Below, in pieces: positions 1-5,969 of a DNA stretch of 5,969 nt. Numbering within the stretch: position 1 is the stretch's first letter; each line of letters opens with the position of its first letter. Origin of the DNA: Thermoplasmata archaeon. Its GTDB lineage: Archaea; Thermoplasmatota; Thermoplasmata; Thermoplasmatales; Thermoplasmataceae. Below the pieces are notes generated by a model. The model had not been told where the DNA came from. It saw nothing but the letters and a program-made list of their open reading frames with translations, and did no database searches. The stretch lies in contig JAJZKS010000114.1 in the NCBI GenBank assembly GCA_021850835.1, positions 1-5,969 of the forward strand. Direction: 5' to 3'. Both the position numbers and the translations under genes were made by a program.

Positions 1-672
1 AATGCCCTTCGTAATTATTCTGATAGACTAACATTGACTGAAACAGCTTATAAATACATATTTGATGGAATTCTAAACGGAAAATACCGGGCTGGTCAAT
101 CAATCAGCCCGGACAATATAGTAAAGAGCCTCAACATGAGCAAAACCCCCGTAAGAGAAGCTTTGGTTCAGCTCGAAGTTGAAGGCCTGGTGGAAAGAAA
201 CGGTCGTTTCTATAACATTATATTCCTTGAAGAGAACGAAGTTATGGAATTGTATGAAATAAGGGGCATACTTGAATCGGAAGCAACCTACCTTGCCACG
301 AAGAGATTAACACCTGAGGTGATAAGCGAGTTGAAAACCACCCTCGAAATGTTCAAGCGGGTGAATCAGGTTAGTGATCCCGATCCCATGAGGATTGCGG
401 ACCTTAACGGCAAGTTCCATTCCATAATAGCAAAGGCGAGCGGAAACCGGTATATTTTGGAATATACCATACAGATCAGGCTGAAGCTGAAAGTTATCCG
501 AACCGCATTATTCAGCAGCAACGAGAGAAGGCTCAGCGAAATAAAGGAACATGAAGATGTCATTAAGGCCATGGAGTTAGGGAACGCCGTTGCAGCAAGG
601 GACCGGATGAAATCTCATATGACAGAGGTCATAGAATACCTCAAGACAAACGTCCTGAACAGGATATACTGA
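1..672 (+). CDS. GntR-family transcriptional regulator with FCD ligand-binding domain (5' end probably outside window)
   Basis: DNA-binding regulator of the FadR/FCD branch of GntR proteins, which sense small organic acids or related metabolites. Numbering from the TTG at 34 (212 aa), a winged helix-turn-helix covers about residues 3-62, with the recognition stretch MSKTPVREALVQLEVEGLV at 35-53. An all-helical FCD domain follows at about 70-203. The four usual FCD metal ligands are all visible: D123, H129, H173 and H195. Conserved R77 sits in the first FCD helix, so the sensor appears intact. The frame is open back to base 1, adding eleven codons (NALRNYSDRLT). No Shine-Dalgarno or TATA-like element precedes the TTG, and its Leu matches a Leu commonly seen at the start of the GntR fold. 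I therefore treat the gene as 5'-partial; a TTG start at 34 is the alternative. It converges on the next gene. Target and ligand are unknown; the regulated genes probably lie upstream. Confidence 0.88.
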   Translation, partial: NALRNYSDRLTLTETAYKYIFDGILNGKYRAGQSISPDNIVKSLNMSKTPVREALVQLEVEGLVERNGRFYNIIFLEENEVMELYEIRGILESEATYLATKRLTPEVISELKTTLEMFKRVNQVSDPDPMRIADLNGKFHSIIAKASGNRYILEYTIQIRLKLKVIRTALFSSNERRLSEIKEHEDVIKAMELGNAVAARDRMKSHMTEVIEYLKTNVLNRIY

Positions 673-760
673 TTTCATATACCTTTGCCCAAAATAATGG
701 CTGGACACACCCCCATATGGATCGTATTAGCACTATCTTGTGACCGGGGATACCTTTAAA

Positions 761-796
761 TCACGTATAAAAAGGTTGAATATGGTGTTAATTAGC
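761..796 (-). terminator. Possible T-rich transcription terminator after the zinc-ribbon gene
   Basis: Read on the minus strand, the stretch just past the TAG stop at 797-799 runs through A/T-rich sequence to a run of five T (plus-strand A at 769-773). Archaeal RNA polymerase commonly terminates at short U-tracts without a strong hairpin, and I see no stable stem here. The same bases read on the plus strand as TATAAAAAG, so the assignment is ambiguous. The remaining convergent gap (673-760) holds no RNA gene or ORF that I can support. Confidence 0.3.
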
Positions 797-1441
797 CTAT
801 TGGTTAACCTTTGCACCACAGTTGGGGCAGAATTTCATTTCAGGTTTCAGTTCCGTACCGCATGCCTCACAGAGAAGCGGCACATACTTAGGTCCCTTCA
901 AAGCCTTCTTCACTGATGATTCAGGTTTCCCACCATTAGATTCAATCACGGTGGGCTTGTTGGAAATACTGGGTTCCTTTCCAAAATACGCCATTCCAAT
1001 ATGAGTTTTGGATGACTTTGCATTCGCTAGCTCCACTTCCCTGCGATGGCTTTCTTCATCATGTTTCTTCGAATCGTCTTCATAATGTCTCCTTGCATCG
1101 CTTACCCAGCGGGAAATCTCTTCGTGCCACTTCCTTGGATCAGAAAGCAAGAATTCATATTTCTTGGGAGAGCCCGCCTCGTCATATTCCACTGTGAGGT
1201 ACTTCTTTGTAAAGACCTTGATCATGGGAACTGAGGTAGATATGTTCTTGAGCTCATAAAGTGGAACATCCATGTAAGTCTTTGATGAAGAAGCATGAAG
1301 GAGGCTTCTTTTTCCTTTCTTCTCGTAGATGAGTCTCTTGTCTGTAAGGTATAATGTGCCATCCTGGATCTCTGCATCCCCTTCCTTGAGAGTAGACTCT
1401 TCCTGCATTAACTCGTGTTCATCCACGGCGTAAATTGGCAT
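797..1441 (-). CDS. PH/GRAM-like domain protein with C-terminal zinc ribbon (function unknown)
   Basis: A 214-aa soluble protein with no membrane segment or signal peptide. Residues about 8-113 look like a PH/GRAM-like fold: the strand signature LYLTDKRLIYEKK (30-42) is typical of such domains, followed by alternating strands and a terminal helix near WHEEISRWV (105-113). Residues about 114-185 form a polar, charged, probably flexible linker. The C-terminus is a compact zinc ribbon with C191-x2-C194 and C205-x2-C208 (CEACG and CPNCG). The zinc ribbon is seen directly; the PH/GRAM call is from pattern. Such proteins may bind lipids, protein partners or nucleic acid, and nothing here decides which. 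The ATG at 1441 has no Shine-Dalgarno motif, but a TATA-like TTTAAATA lies 17-24 bp upstream. M12 (codon at 1408) is a possible later start. The gene lies 24 bp downstream of the flippase gene on the same strand, so it may be co-transcribed, separately promoted, or both. Confidence 0.8.
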   Translation of the reverse strand: MPIYAVDEHELMQEESTLKEGDAEIQDGTLYLTDKRLIYEKKGKRSLLHASSSKTYMDVPLYELKNISTSVPMIKVFTKKYLTVEYDEAGSPKKYEFLLSDPRKWHEEISRWVSDARRHYEDDSKKHDEESHRREVELANAKSSKTHIGMAYFGKEPSISNKPTVIESNGGKPESSVKKALKGPKYVPLLCEACGTELKPEMKFCPNCGAKVNQ

Positions 1442-1456
1442 AGTTCGATATAGATA

Positions 1457-1465
1457 TTATTTAAA
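1457..1465 (-). promoter_or_regulatory. Candidate TATA box for the PH/zinc-ribbon gene
   Basis: The minus strand reads TTTAAATAA directly after the flippase stop codon (1466-1468), filling part of the 24-bp gap. It matches the archaeal TATA consensus well. It begins 24 bp before the ATG at 1441, slightly closer than the roughly -31 to -24 expected for a leaderless transcript starting at the ATG. Either the box works with unusual spacing, or the more degenerate TTATTAGT a few bases upstream contributes. Confidence 0.45.
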
Positions 1466-3043
1466 CTAATAATCTTTTTTGGGCTTTTCCATGTCCACAA
1501 GATCAGTTTCGGTTTCCTGAGCTTCTTCCCTGTATCTTGATGAAAGCCTCTTTGGGTTGAAATTCCTGAGAATCTCCAGCAAAGTCTCAAATGAAGTCTC
1601 TTTCATCCCTATGGCAACAAGGAAATATATTCCAAGAGAAAGCAGTGAGAGGGGGGCAAGTATGAATATGTCCTTGGGCGTAACAAAATGAATTATCAGC
1701 AAGATGAAGAGAACCTGAGCGCCGGCTGGAACGATGTGTCTCAGGATGTAGAGATTTACCTTAACGGATTCCACCTTTGCTACCACCACCCGATATATTA
1801 CGGTACTGACAAAGGTTGCCACAACCATGGCAACTGGTGCCCCAATCCAGCCCAGTGAGAAATACCTGAAGCCAAAAATGTTCGGCGGAACGAGCAAAGC
1901 AATGAGCAGAATGTTGAGAAATACCATGCTGGTATCTATTTTTGCTATGGTTCCTGTCTTGGACCTGCTAGCTATTGCAGAAATGTACGGAGAATTTATG
2001 GCAGCAAGATAGGCCCTGAATGCCAGAAGCGAAAGCATGCCACTGTACATTATGTAAGCCTGGTTGAATATGTTCATCACGTATGTGGCAAGAACTATCA
2101 GAATAATTACGAAGGGCAAAATGTAAAGGGAAATGAGGTTCTCGAAATCATAGATAGAACGGTTGTGTTCTTCTTTTCCTGCATGTTTCCCTCTTCTGAT
2201 GAGAAGGGGAAGAAAGAACATGGAAAGGGAACTGGCAAGGGTAGTCACCACAGCAGATATCTGCTGGCTGGAAAAGAATGCGCTTGTTGCATTTGCCTCC
2301 CAGAAGAACTGGATTACGACCTTGTCTATGTTTCCGTTGATCGCTCCAACTGAAGTCACCAGAACCAGCGGAAGGGCGAGGAGGGTATATGTCCTGAGCA
2401 TGCTCCTGGTGGGCCGACTGATTTTCCATGGCCTTCCCAAGTAGAGTGACACAATGAAATAAACCGTGAAAGTGAAACTGTAAGTGGCTGAAAGATAGAG
2501 GGCAGCCATATAATCGGGAGATGAGGAGCTTGAAAATCTGATTACGAATGCAAGCATTATAAAAATAGAATTCCGGAGAATTGCCTCGATGAGCGGAGGT
2601 ATGGACGTCCTCATTGACTTCATAGTTGCCCTGAAATATGTACTGGTGAACCCAATAAAATTCTGGAAAAAGAAATATGGTATGAGCGAAATGATGATCC
2701 AGTACTCGATGGGCGACTGGAAACCCTTATGTAGAACATGTGTCCATACGAAGAGGAAAGAAAGGGTCAAGACAATGAAAAGAAATCCCAGCACAAGTTT
2801 CACAGCTAAATAAGTTCCGTTGCAGACACCAAGGTCTTCACCCTCGGATATCTTTATTGTGTGTGCTGTGGAATACCCCAGGTCACTGAACAGTGATAAC
2901 ACCCCAACAAAACCTATGCCTGCGCCCACAAACCCCCAGTCTACTGTACCTATGTATCTCAGGATGAAGAAAAGCCCAATGTAACCAAATACAGCACTTA
3001 TGATGTTCTGTATAATGATTATGGGTGACCGCTGGGCAAACAC
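1466..3043 (-). CDS. Polysaccharide/oligosaccharide flippase, Wzx-like (MOP superfamily), 14 TM
   Basis: Integral membrane protein of 525 aa, a usual length for the polysaccharide biosynthesis protein/Wzx family, which flips lipid-linked oligosaccharides across the cytoplasmic membrane. I count about 14 hydrophobic segments, near residues 9-30, 36-54, 78-101, 112-135, 155-170, 180-203, 217-238, 253-283, 304-327, 331-350, 369-387, 396-417, 432-454 and 459-478. Family hallmarks include the amphipathic N-terminus leading into TM1 and the FSDLGYSTA turn after TM2 (52-60). The tail (about 480-525) is charged and cytoplasmic. The start is GTG at 3043: the frame closes at a stop four codons upstream, there is no Shine-Dalgarno, and a TATA-like box lies at -31 to -24. 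No glycosyltransferase gene is adjacent, so the substrate cannot be read from context. In a Thermoplasmata-like cell the likely cargo is a surface-glycoprotein or glycolipid precursor (inference). Confidence 0.85.
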   Translation of the reverse strand: MFAQRSPIIIIQNIISAVFGYIGLFFILRYIGTVDWGFVGAGIGFVGVLSLFSDLGYSTAHTIKISEGEDLGVCNGTYLAVKLVLGFLFIVLTLSFLFVWTHVLHKGFQSPIEYWIIISLIPYFFFQNFIGFTSTYFRATMKSMRTSIPPLIEAILRNSIFIMLAFVIRFSSSSSPDYMAALYLSATYSFTFTVYFIVSLYLGRPWKISRPTRSMLRTYTLLALPLVLVTSVGAINGNIDKVVIQFFWEANATSAFFSSQQISAVVTTLASSLSMFFLPLLIRRGKHAGKEEHNRSIYDFENLISLYILPFVIILIVLATYVMNIFNQAYIMYSGMLSLLAFRAYLAAINSPYISAIASRSKTGTIAKIDTSMVFLNILLIALLVPPNIFGFRYFSLGWIGAPVAMVVATFVSTVIYRVVVAKVESVKVNLYILRHIVPAGAQVLFILLIIHFVTPKDIFILAPLSLLSLGIYFLVAIGMKETSFETLLEILRNFNPKRLSSRYREEAQETETDLVDMEKPKKDY

Positions 3044-3066
3044 TGCTTGCAGTTATTTGAATTGAA

Positions 3067-3074
3067 AAATTAAA
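3067..3074 (-). promoter_or_regulatory. Candidate TATA box for the flippase gene
   Basis: The minus strand reads CCTTTAATTTTT here, with the eight-base TTTAATTT core at -31 to -24 from the GTG start at 3043. That is the expected geometry for a leaderless archaeal transcript beginning at or next to the start codon. No Shine-Dalgarno motif is present before the GTG. It lies in the 113-bp gap after marR, so the flippase can be transcribed independently of the efflux operon. Confidence 0.45.
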
Positions 3075-3119
3075 GGTTGCGCTTTAACCATTTAGGGTAC
3101 TTAGTTCAGATAAATCAAA

Positions 3120-3156
3120 TTGAAAGTAGTTGGAAATTTGGAAAGTAATGAAAAAT
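3120..3156 (-). terminator. Pyrimidine-rich termination region after marR
   Basis: On the minus strand, bases directly after the marR TAA stop (3157-3159) read as T-tracts and C/T-rich blocks, including five T opposite A 3151-3155 and repeated TTTCCAA-type units. This fits U-rich archaeal termination of the MFS-marR transcript. No hairpin is evident, so confidence is limited. Confidence 0.35.
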
Positions 3157-3636
3157 TTACCTCACGTTGCGTTGAGAAGTTTCATCCAGCAACTGTGAGC
3201 TGTTAAGAAGACGCTCTTCAATTTTTCCCAGAAGACCTTTCAGAACTTCCATGTCTGAATGGTCCATGAAACTGAGAGTCCTGGATATGAATTCCTCATG
3301 GAGTTCCATGATCTTCCTGTAGAATTCAGTTCCCTTCCGGGTAGCGGCTATGTTGACCACACGCCTGTCAATATTGCTCCTGATCCTCTCAACATAGCCC
3401 TTCAACTCAAGCCTGTCCACAAGGCTTGTGACCCAGCCCTGTGTAATCATGTTGCTTTCTGCAAGCTTGACCATGGGCTGTGCCCCATTTTCTAACAGTC
3501 TCTTGAGTATCCTGTACTCCATAATGGAAAGGCCATTATTTATGAGCCTCTTTTCAACTTCCCTGTACCATTTCTTGTAAATGGAAGTGACAAGCCTCCA
3601 AATCTCAAAACTTATATTGTTACTTTCTGCCGTCAT
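3157..3636 (-). CDS. MarR-family transcriptional regulator, second gene of the efflux operon
   Basis: A 159-aa winged-helix regulator of typical MarR length, expected to act as a dimer on a palindromic operator and to release DNA on binding a small, often aromatic, ligand. Helices at about 8-30 and 105-150 form the dimer arms. The helix-turn-helix runs about 55-79, with recognition helix around [20 protein letters not shown] (63-82). The wing carries the family D-R-R signature at D90-R91-R92, as in [16 protein letters not shown]. The ATG at 3636 overlaps the TGA of the upstream transporter gene as ATGA, indicating translational coupling. A Shine-Dalgarno-like GGGGGTG sits 4 nt before the ATG. 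The pairing with an MFS exporter suggests it controls that exporter and itself. The inducer is unknown. The family call is firm; the target is inferred from position. Confidence 0.92.
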   Translation of the reverse strand: MTAESNNISFEIWRLVTSIYKKWYREVEKRLINNGLSIMEYRILKRLLENGAQPMVKLAESNMITQGWVTSLVDRLELKGYVERIRSNIDRRVVNIAATRKGTEFYRKIMELHEEFISRTLSFMDHSDMEVLKGLLGKIEERLLNSSQLLDETSQRNVR

Positions 3637-5417
3637 TTTACACCCCCTGATGTATCGTATTCAATCGGATTGGTTTTCTTTTCCTCTGATGATGCCTGAA
3701 TGGGAACTCCCGAAATTTCATGAGTTTCTTTTGTGTGGGAACCGTCCATGTCAGCAACATATTCAGCTTCAGAATCCACATACCTTCTTCCCCTGATAAC
3801 TGAAATCACCGCTGCCAAAAGGGAGAGGATCATGCCAACGTAGAATGCTACCCTGAGGGAACTCATGAATGCAGGCGCCAGTGTTCTGGGGAACCAGGTG
3901 AGTCCCTCCATCTGGTTAAGAACATTCTGGGGAACTGTAAGTCCAGGGACGCTGGCTATAATGGTGCCCACAGGATTATATCCAAGAAATGCGGAGAACA
4001 TTGCCACTGTTGGAGGTGTGGAGTCAAACACCTTGTCAAGATTGGAGACACCAAGGCTTGCAAGCGCAGAGTTGAATGAAACTGGAAGGTTAACTGTAAG
4101 GGATAGCAGGACGATTGTAAAGAACAGCCCAAGGCTGGCAGTCATTCCTGCGTTCATCAAGGTGGTCATCATCCCCGATGCAGCACCCCTTGAATCGGCA
4201 GGAACTGAATTCATGATGGCAGCCGTGTTGGGTGCTGAAAACATACCATTTCCTGCACCCATGAGGAACAACGTTATTCCGAATAACCAGTAGTTGAAGT
4301 CAGGACCCAGGGTGCTCAAAACAAAGAATGCAATAGCAACAATAACCATTCCGATGGTGGAAAGGACTCTTGCACCATATTTATCAGACATCCAACCGGA
4401 CAATGGACCCATTACAAGGAATCCCAAGGTCATTGGAATCATGTAGATGCCAGCCCAGAATGGTGTTACTGCATACTGGTAACCGTGAAGAGGGAGCCAG
4501 ATTCCCTGAAGCAGGATTATAAGCATGAGCATTACACCACCTCTGCCAACCGCAGACAGCAGTGAAGAAAGATTGCCGGCTGCAAATGCCCTGATCCTGA
4601 ACAGCGACATCCTGAACATGGGCTGTTTCACCTTCATTTCCACGAACGGGAAGAGTACGAGGAGGAAAACGCCAACTGACAGGGCGGCAATGACCTCTGG
4701 ATTAGCCCATCCAGTAGTACTGTTCCCATATGGCAGAAGCCCGTAAGTTATGGCAATAAGTGCGATGGTAAGACCGGAACCAAATGTCAGGTTTCCAATA
4801 TAGTCGATTTTCTGGTCTTTCTTTATTATAGCAGTCTCATTGAGTTTCCAGTAGCTCCAGAATGTGCCAATAAGTCCAACAGGCACACTTACTAGAAATA
4901 CATACCTCCAGTTGTAGATAGAGAGTATCCCGCCAAGGATCAGCCCAATGAAAGATCCCCCTAAGGCTGCAACCTGGTTGATTCCCAGTGCCTTTCCCCT
5001 CTCGTGGGAAGGAAATGCATCCGTAAGTATTGCAGAGCTGTTGGAAAATAAGAAAGCAGCTCCCACCCCCTGTATAATCCTGAAGATCACAAGAAGGAGT
5101 GCTGCAGTTGTTCCTGTGCCTGGTGTGATGAAAAGCAAAATGGAACCTGCAGTGAATATTGCGAATCCCAGATTGAAGAGCTTAACGCGGCCAAATATGT
5201 CTGATAATCTTCCGAAAGTAACCAGCAAAGTTGCGGTCACGATGTTGAATCCCATGAGGATCCAGAGAAGGTAAACAAAGGAACCAGCCTGGAATGGGCT
5301 CAACTGTATTCCCCTGAAAATTGCAGGTAGTGAAATGAGTGTAATGGTACCGTTGATTGTAGCCATAAATATACCTATGGTGGTATTGGAGAGTGCTACC
5401 CATTTGTATTTGACCAT
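3633..5417 (-). CDS. MFS multidrug exporter, DHA2-type with 14 TM segments
   Basis: Proton-coupled efflux transporter of the major facilitator superfamily, 594 aa, in the cytoplasmic membrane. Length and about 14 hydrophobic segments fit the DHA2 (EmrB/QacA-like) drug:H+ antiporters. Motif A in loop 2-3 is clear (G69-R-L-S-D73-I-F-G-R77), with a degenerate second copy at 340-350 ([11 protein letters not shown]345). Motif B carries R113 in RIIQGVGAA, and motif C-like [11 protein letters not shown] (153-163) lies in TM5. TM1 has N22 (MATINGTI) where bacterial DHA2 proteins usually have Asp, and motif C has Leu instead of the usual Pro. A loop of about 70 residues (443-515) precedes the last helix, and a charged cytoplasmic tail spans 544-594. 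The ATG at 5417 has a TATA-like element at -29 to -20 and no in-frame alternative start nearby. It is first in an operon with marR. Substrate is unknown; drug, solvent or organic-acid export is inferred from the MarR partner. Confidence 0.9.
   Translation of the reverse strand: MVKYKWVALSNTTIGIFMATINGTITLISLPAIFRGIQLSPFQAGSFVYLLWILMGFNIVTATLLVTFGRLSDIFGRVKLFNLGFAIFTAGSILLFITPGTGTTAALLLVIFRIIQGVGAAFLFSNSSAILTDAFPSHERGKALGINQVAALGGSFIGLILGGILSIYNWRYVFLVSVPVGLIGTFWSYWKLNETAIIKKDQKIDYIGNLTFGSGLTIALIAITYGLLPYGNSTTGWANPEVIAALSVGVFLLVLFPFVEMKVKQPMFRMSLFRIRAFAAGNLSSLLSAVGRGGVMLMLIILLQGIWLPLHGYQYAVTPFWAGIYMIPMTLGFLVMGPLSGWMSDKYGARVLSTIGMVIVAIAFFVLSTLGPDFNYWLFGITLFLMGAGNGMFSAPNTAAIMNSVPADSRGAASGMMTTLMNAGMTASLGLFFTIVLLSLTVNLPVSFNSALASLGVSNLDKVFDSTPPTVAMFSAFLGYNPVGTIIASVPGLTVPQNVLNQMEGLTWFPRTLAPAFMSSLRVAFYVGMILSLLAAVISVIRGRRYVDSEAEYVADMDGSHTKETHEISGVPIQASSEEKKTNPIEYDTSGGVK
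3641..3647 (-). promoter_or_regulatory. Shine-Dalgarno site for marR inside the end of the transporter gene
   Basis: The minus strand reads GGGGGTG, matching 6 of 7 positions of the archaeal consensus GGAGGTG, and is separated by 4 nt (TAAA) from the marR ATG. It supports the ATG at 3636. It also shows the split common in such archaea: internal operon genes use a ribosome binding site while first genes appear leaderless. Confidence 0.6.
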
Positions 5418-5436
5418 TAATGCGGCATCCCGTATT

Positions 5437-5446
5437 TGTATAAATG
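5437..5446 (-). promoter_or_regulatory. Candidate TATA box for the MFS-marR operon
   Basis: The minus strand reads CATTTATACA, at -29 to -20 from the transporter ATG at 5417. The spacing fits a leaderless or near-leaderless transcript. It sits 6 bp on the gene-proximal side of the palindrome at 5453-5469, so a protein bound there would abut the position of TBP/TFB. Confidence 0.5.
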
Positions 5447-5452
5447 CTTTAT

Positions 5453-5469
5453 TAGTAAATCATCTACTA
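5453..5469. promoter_or_regulatory. 17-bp imperfect palindrome, candidate MarR operator
   Basis: TAGTAAATCATCTACTA pairs at 7 of 8 positions about its central C, with perfect five-base ends TAGTA/TACTA. Size and symmetry match typical MarR-dimer sites. It lies immediately upstream of the TATA-like element of the operon that encodes a MarR protein. Palindrome and position are seen directly; binding is inferred. Confidence 0.4.
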
Positions 5470-5473
5470 CAGA

Positions 5474-5485
5474 AGTATATATACT
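5474..5485. promoter_or_regulatory. 12-bp perfect palindrome with TATA-like core in the divergent promoter region
   Basis: AGTATATATACT is perfectly self-complementary and shares the AGTA/TACT ends of the neighbouring palindrome at 5453-5469, with centres about 18-19 bp apart. Its TATATATA core could be a TATA box for the plus-strand SIS gene, which would give a leader of about 60 nt, or a second regulator half-site pair. The two roles are not exclusive. Confidence 0.4.
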
Positions 5486-5563
5486 CACAATTACAGTGAT
5501 TACAATCTTCGATTTGACCGGAATATGTGAGAATCAATATTATTCACTTCAGTATCAGATGAC

Positions 5564-5969
5564 ATGGAACCTGATTACATTGCCAGGATGAAAGGCACAA
5601 TTATGTTCAAAGAGATCAACTTTTCCCCCGAGGCCGTGAGGAAAACCCTGGAATCTGTCAGGCAGGAATGCTCTTACACCTCTGAGCTCCTGAAGACATC
5701 AAAATATGTGTACATCGTTGGAAGCGGAACCAGTTATCACGCAGGGATGGTTCTCCAGATCGGGCTGCTGAAAAGGGGGATCCCTGCTGTAACTGTGAAG
5801 GCACCGGAATTCTCACATTATCTTCCTGAAAATGAGAACAGCGGGATTACTGCAATTTTAATCAGCCAGTCGGGAGAAAGCAGGGATATTCTCGATTCTC
5901 TGTATGCCGCAAAGGATAAGGGATTCTCAACAGTATGCATAACAAACACAGAGACTGATATGCCGTGTG
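5564..5969 (+). CDS. SIS-domain sugar-phosphate protein, GlmS-isomerase/GlmD-like (3' end outside window)
   Basis: The first 135 codons of a sugar-isomerase (SIS) fold protein. Phosphosugar-binding motifs of the GlmS isomerase half are visible: GSGTSYHAG (53-61), E82-F83 in KAPEFSHY, and SQSGES (101-106) ahead of a helix starting RDILDSL. Residues 1-45 resemble the short helical lead-in of such proteins. There is no N-terminal class II glutaminase domain with its catalytic Cys, so this is not a complete glutamine-dependent GlmS. Known single-chain archaeal relatives include GlmD-type glucosamine-6-phosphate deaminases, and AgaS-like proteins are another option. The likely substrate is an amino-sugar phosphate (inference). 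The ATG at 5564 is the first usable start after an in-frame TGA at 5528-5530. No clear Shine-Dalgarno precedes it; a weak AATATTATT lies at about -28 to -20, and TATATATA lies further up. It is transcribed divergently from the MFS-marR operon. Confidence 0.82.
   Translation, partial: MEPDYIARMKGTIMFKEINFSPEAVRKTLESVRQECSYTSELLKTSKYVYIVGSGTSYHAGMVLQIGLLKRGIPAVTVKAPEFSHYLPENENSGITAILISQSGESRDILDSLYAAKDKGFSTVCITNTETDMPC

Noticed and set aside
713..720. Palindrome CCATATGG in the convergent gap
   Set aside because: Eight bases only, with no paired partner site or promoter nearby; expected by chance.
679..757. ATACCTTT found twice (679-686 and 750-757)
   Set aside because: An isolated 8-bp repeat without further flanking identity; not a mobile-element scar or an attachment site.
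2148..2444. Overlapping open frames of about 93 codons on both strands inside the flippase gene
   Set aside because: Both are out of frame with a clear 14-TM protein and have low-complexity, non-protein-like composition.
3865..4293. 142-codon plus-strand open frame antisense to the MFS gene
   Set aside because: It lies wholly inside a well-supported transporter gene, has no promoter or ribosome site, and its translation shows no recognisable fold; it is a shadow of the real frame.
4948..5403. Plus- and minus-strand open frames within the 5' half of the transporter gene
   Set aside because: The conserved MFS motifs are in the other frame; these are by-products of its codon usage.
5527..5547. 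Possible hairpin with GTGA and TCAC ends before the SIS gene
   Set aside because: Only the outer four base pairs match well and the interior is mismatched, so a stable RNA element or riboswitch is not supported.
1..5969. Search by eye for tRNA/rRNA genes, insertion sequences, CRISPR arrays and defence or toxin genes
   Set aside because: Almost all of the window is accounted for by six ordinary coding genes and short promoter gaps; nothing of these types was visible.

Overview
The window looks like chromosome from an archaeon, most likely Thermoplasmata (Thermoplasmatales-like). This rests on gene content and style. GC content is moderate by eye and Arg AGG/AGA and Ile ATA codons are common. 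TATA-box-like elements sit roughly 20-30 bp before start codons that lack Shine-Dalgarno motifs, which suggests leaderless mRNAs. The MFS transporter is of a type I associate with acidophilic archaea. The lineage call is inference; no rRNA or other marker gene is present.

Layout: (1) 1-672, plus strand: a GntR-family regulator with an FCD ligand domain, probably cut at its 5' end by the window edge. (2) 673-796: a short convergent gap. (3) 797-1441, minus strand: a small protein with a PH/GRAM-like N-terminal domain and a C-terminal four-cysteine zinc ribbon. (4) 1466-3043, minus strand: a 14-helix polysaccharide flippase (Wzx/MOP superfamily), 24 bp upstream of gene 3. (5) 3157-3636 and 3633-5417, minus strand: a MarR regulator and a 14-helix MFS (DHA2-type) exporter. 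The transporter gene comes first and overlaps marR by 4 bp (ATGA), so they form an operon. (6) 5418-5563: a 146-bp divergent promoter region with two palindromes sharing AGTA/TACT ends. (7) 5564-5969, plus strand: the first 135 codons of a SIS-domain sugar-phosphate protein resembling the isomerase half of GlmS, cut by the window end.

How the genes may work together: the MFS-MarR pair looks like an autoregulated efflux module, and the palindromes in the divergent region are the natural operator candidates. The flippase and the SIS protein could both serve surface-glycan metabolism (lipid-linked sugar export and amino-sugar phosphate supply), but they are not in one operon and that link is speculative. 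The GntR/FCD regulator probably controls something upstream of the window. No RNA gene, mobile element, CRISPR array or tandem repeat array was seen. The window reads mostly as ordinary core/accessory archaeal chromosome; the most checkable item is the candidate operator region.
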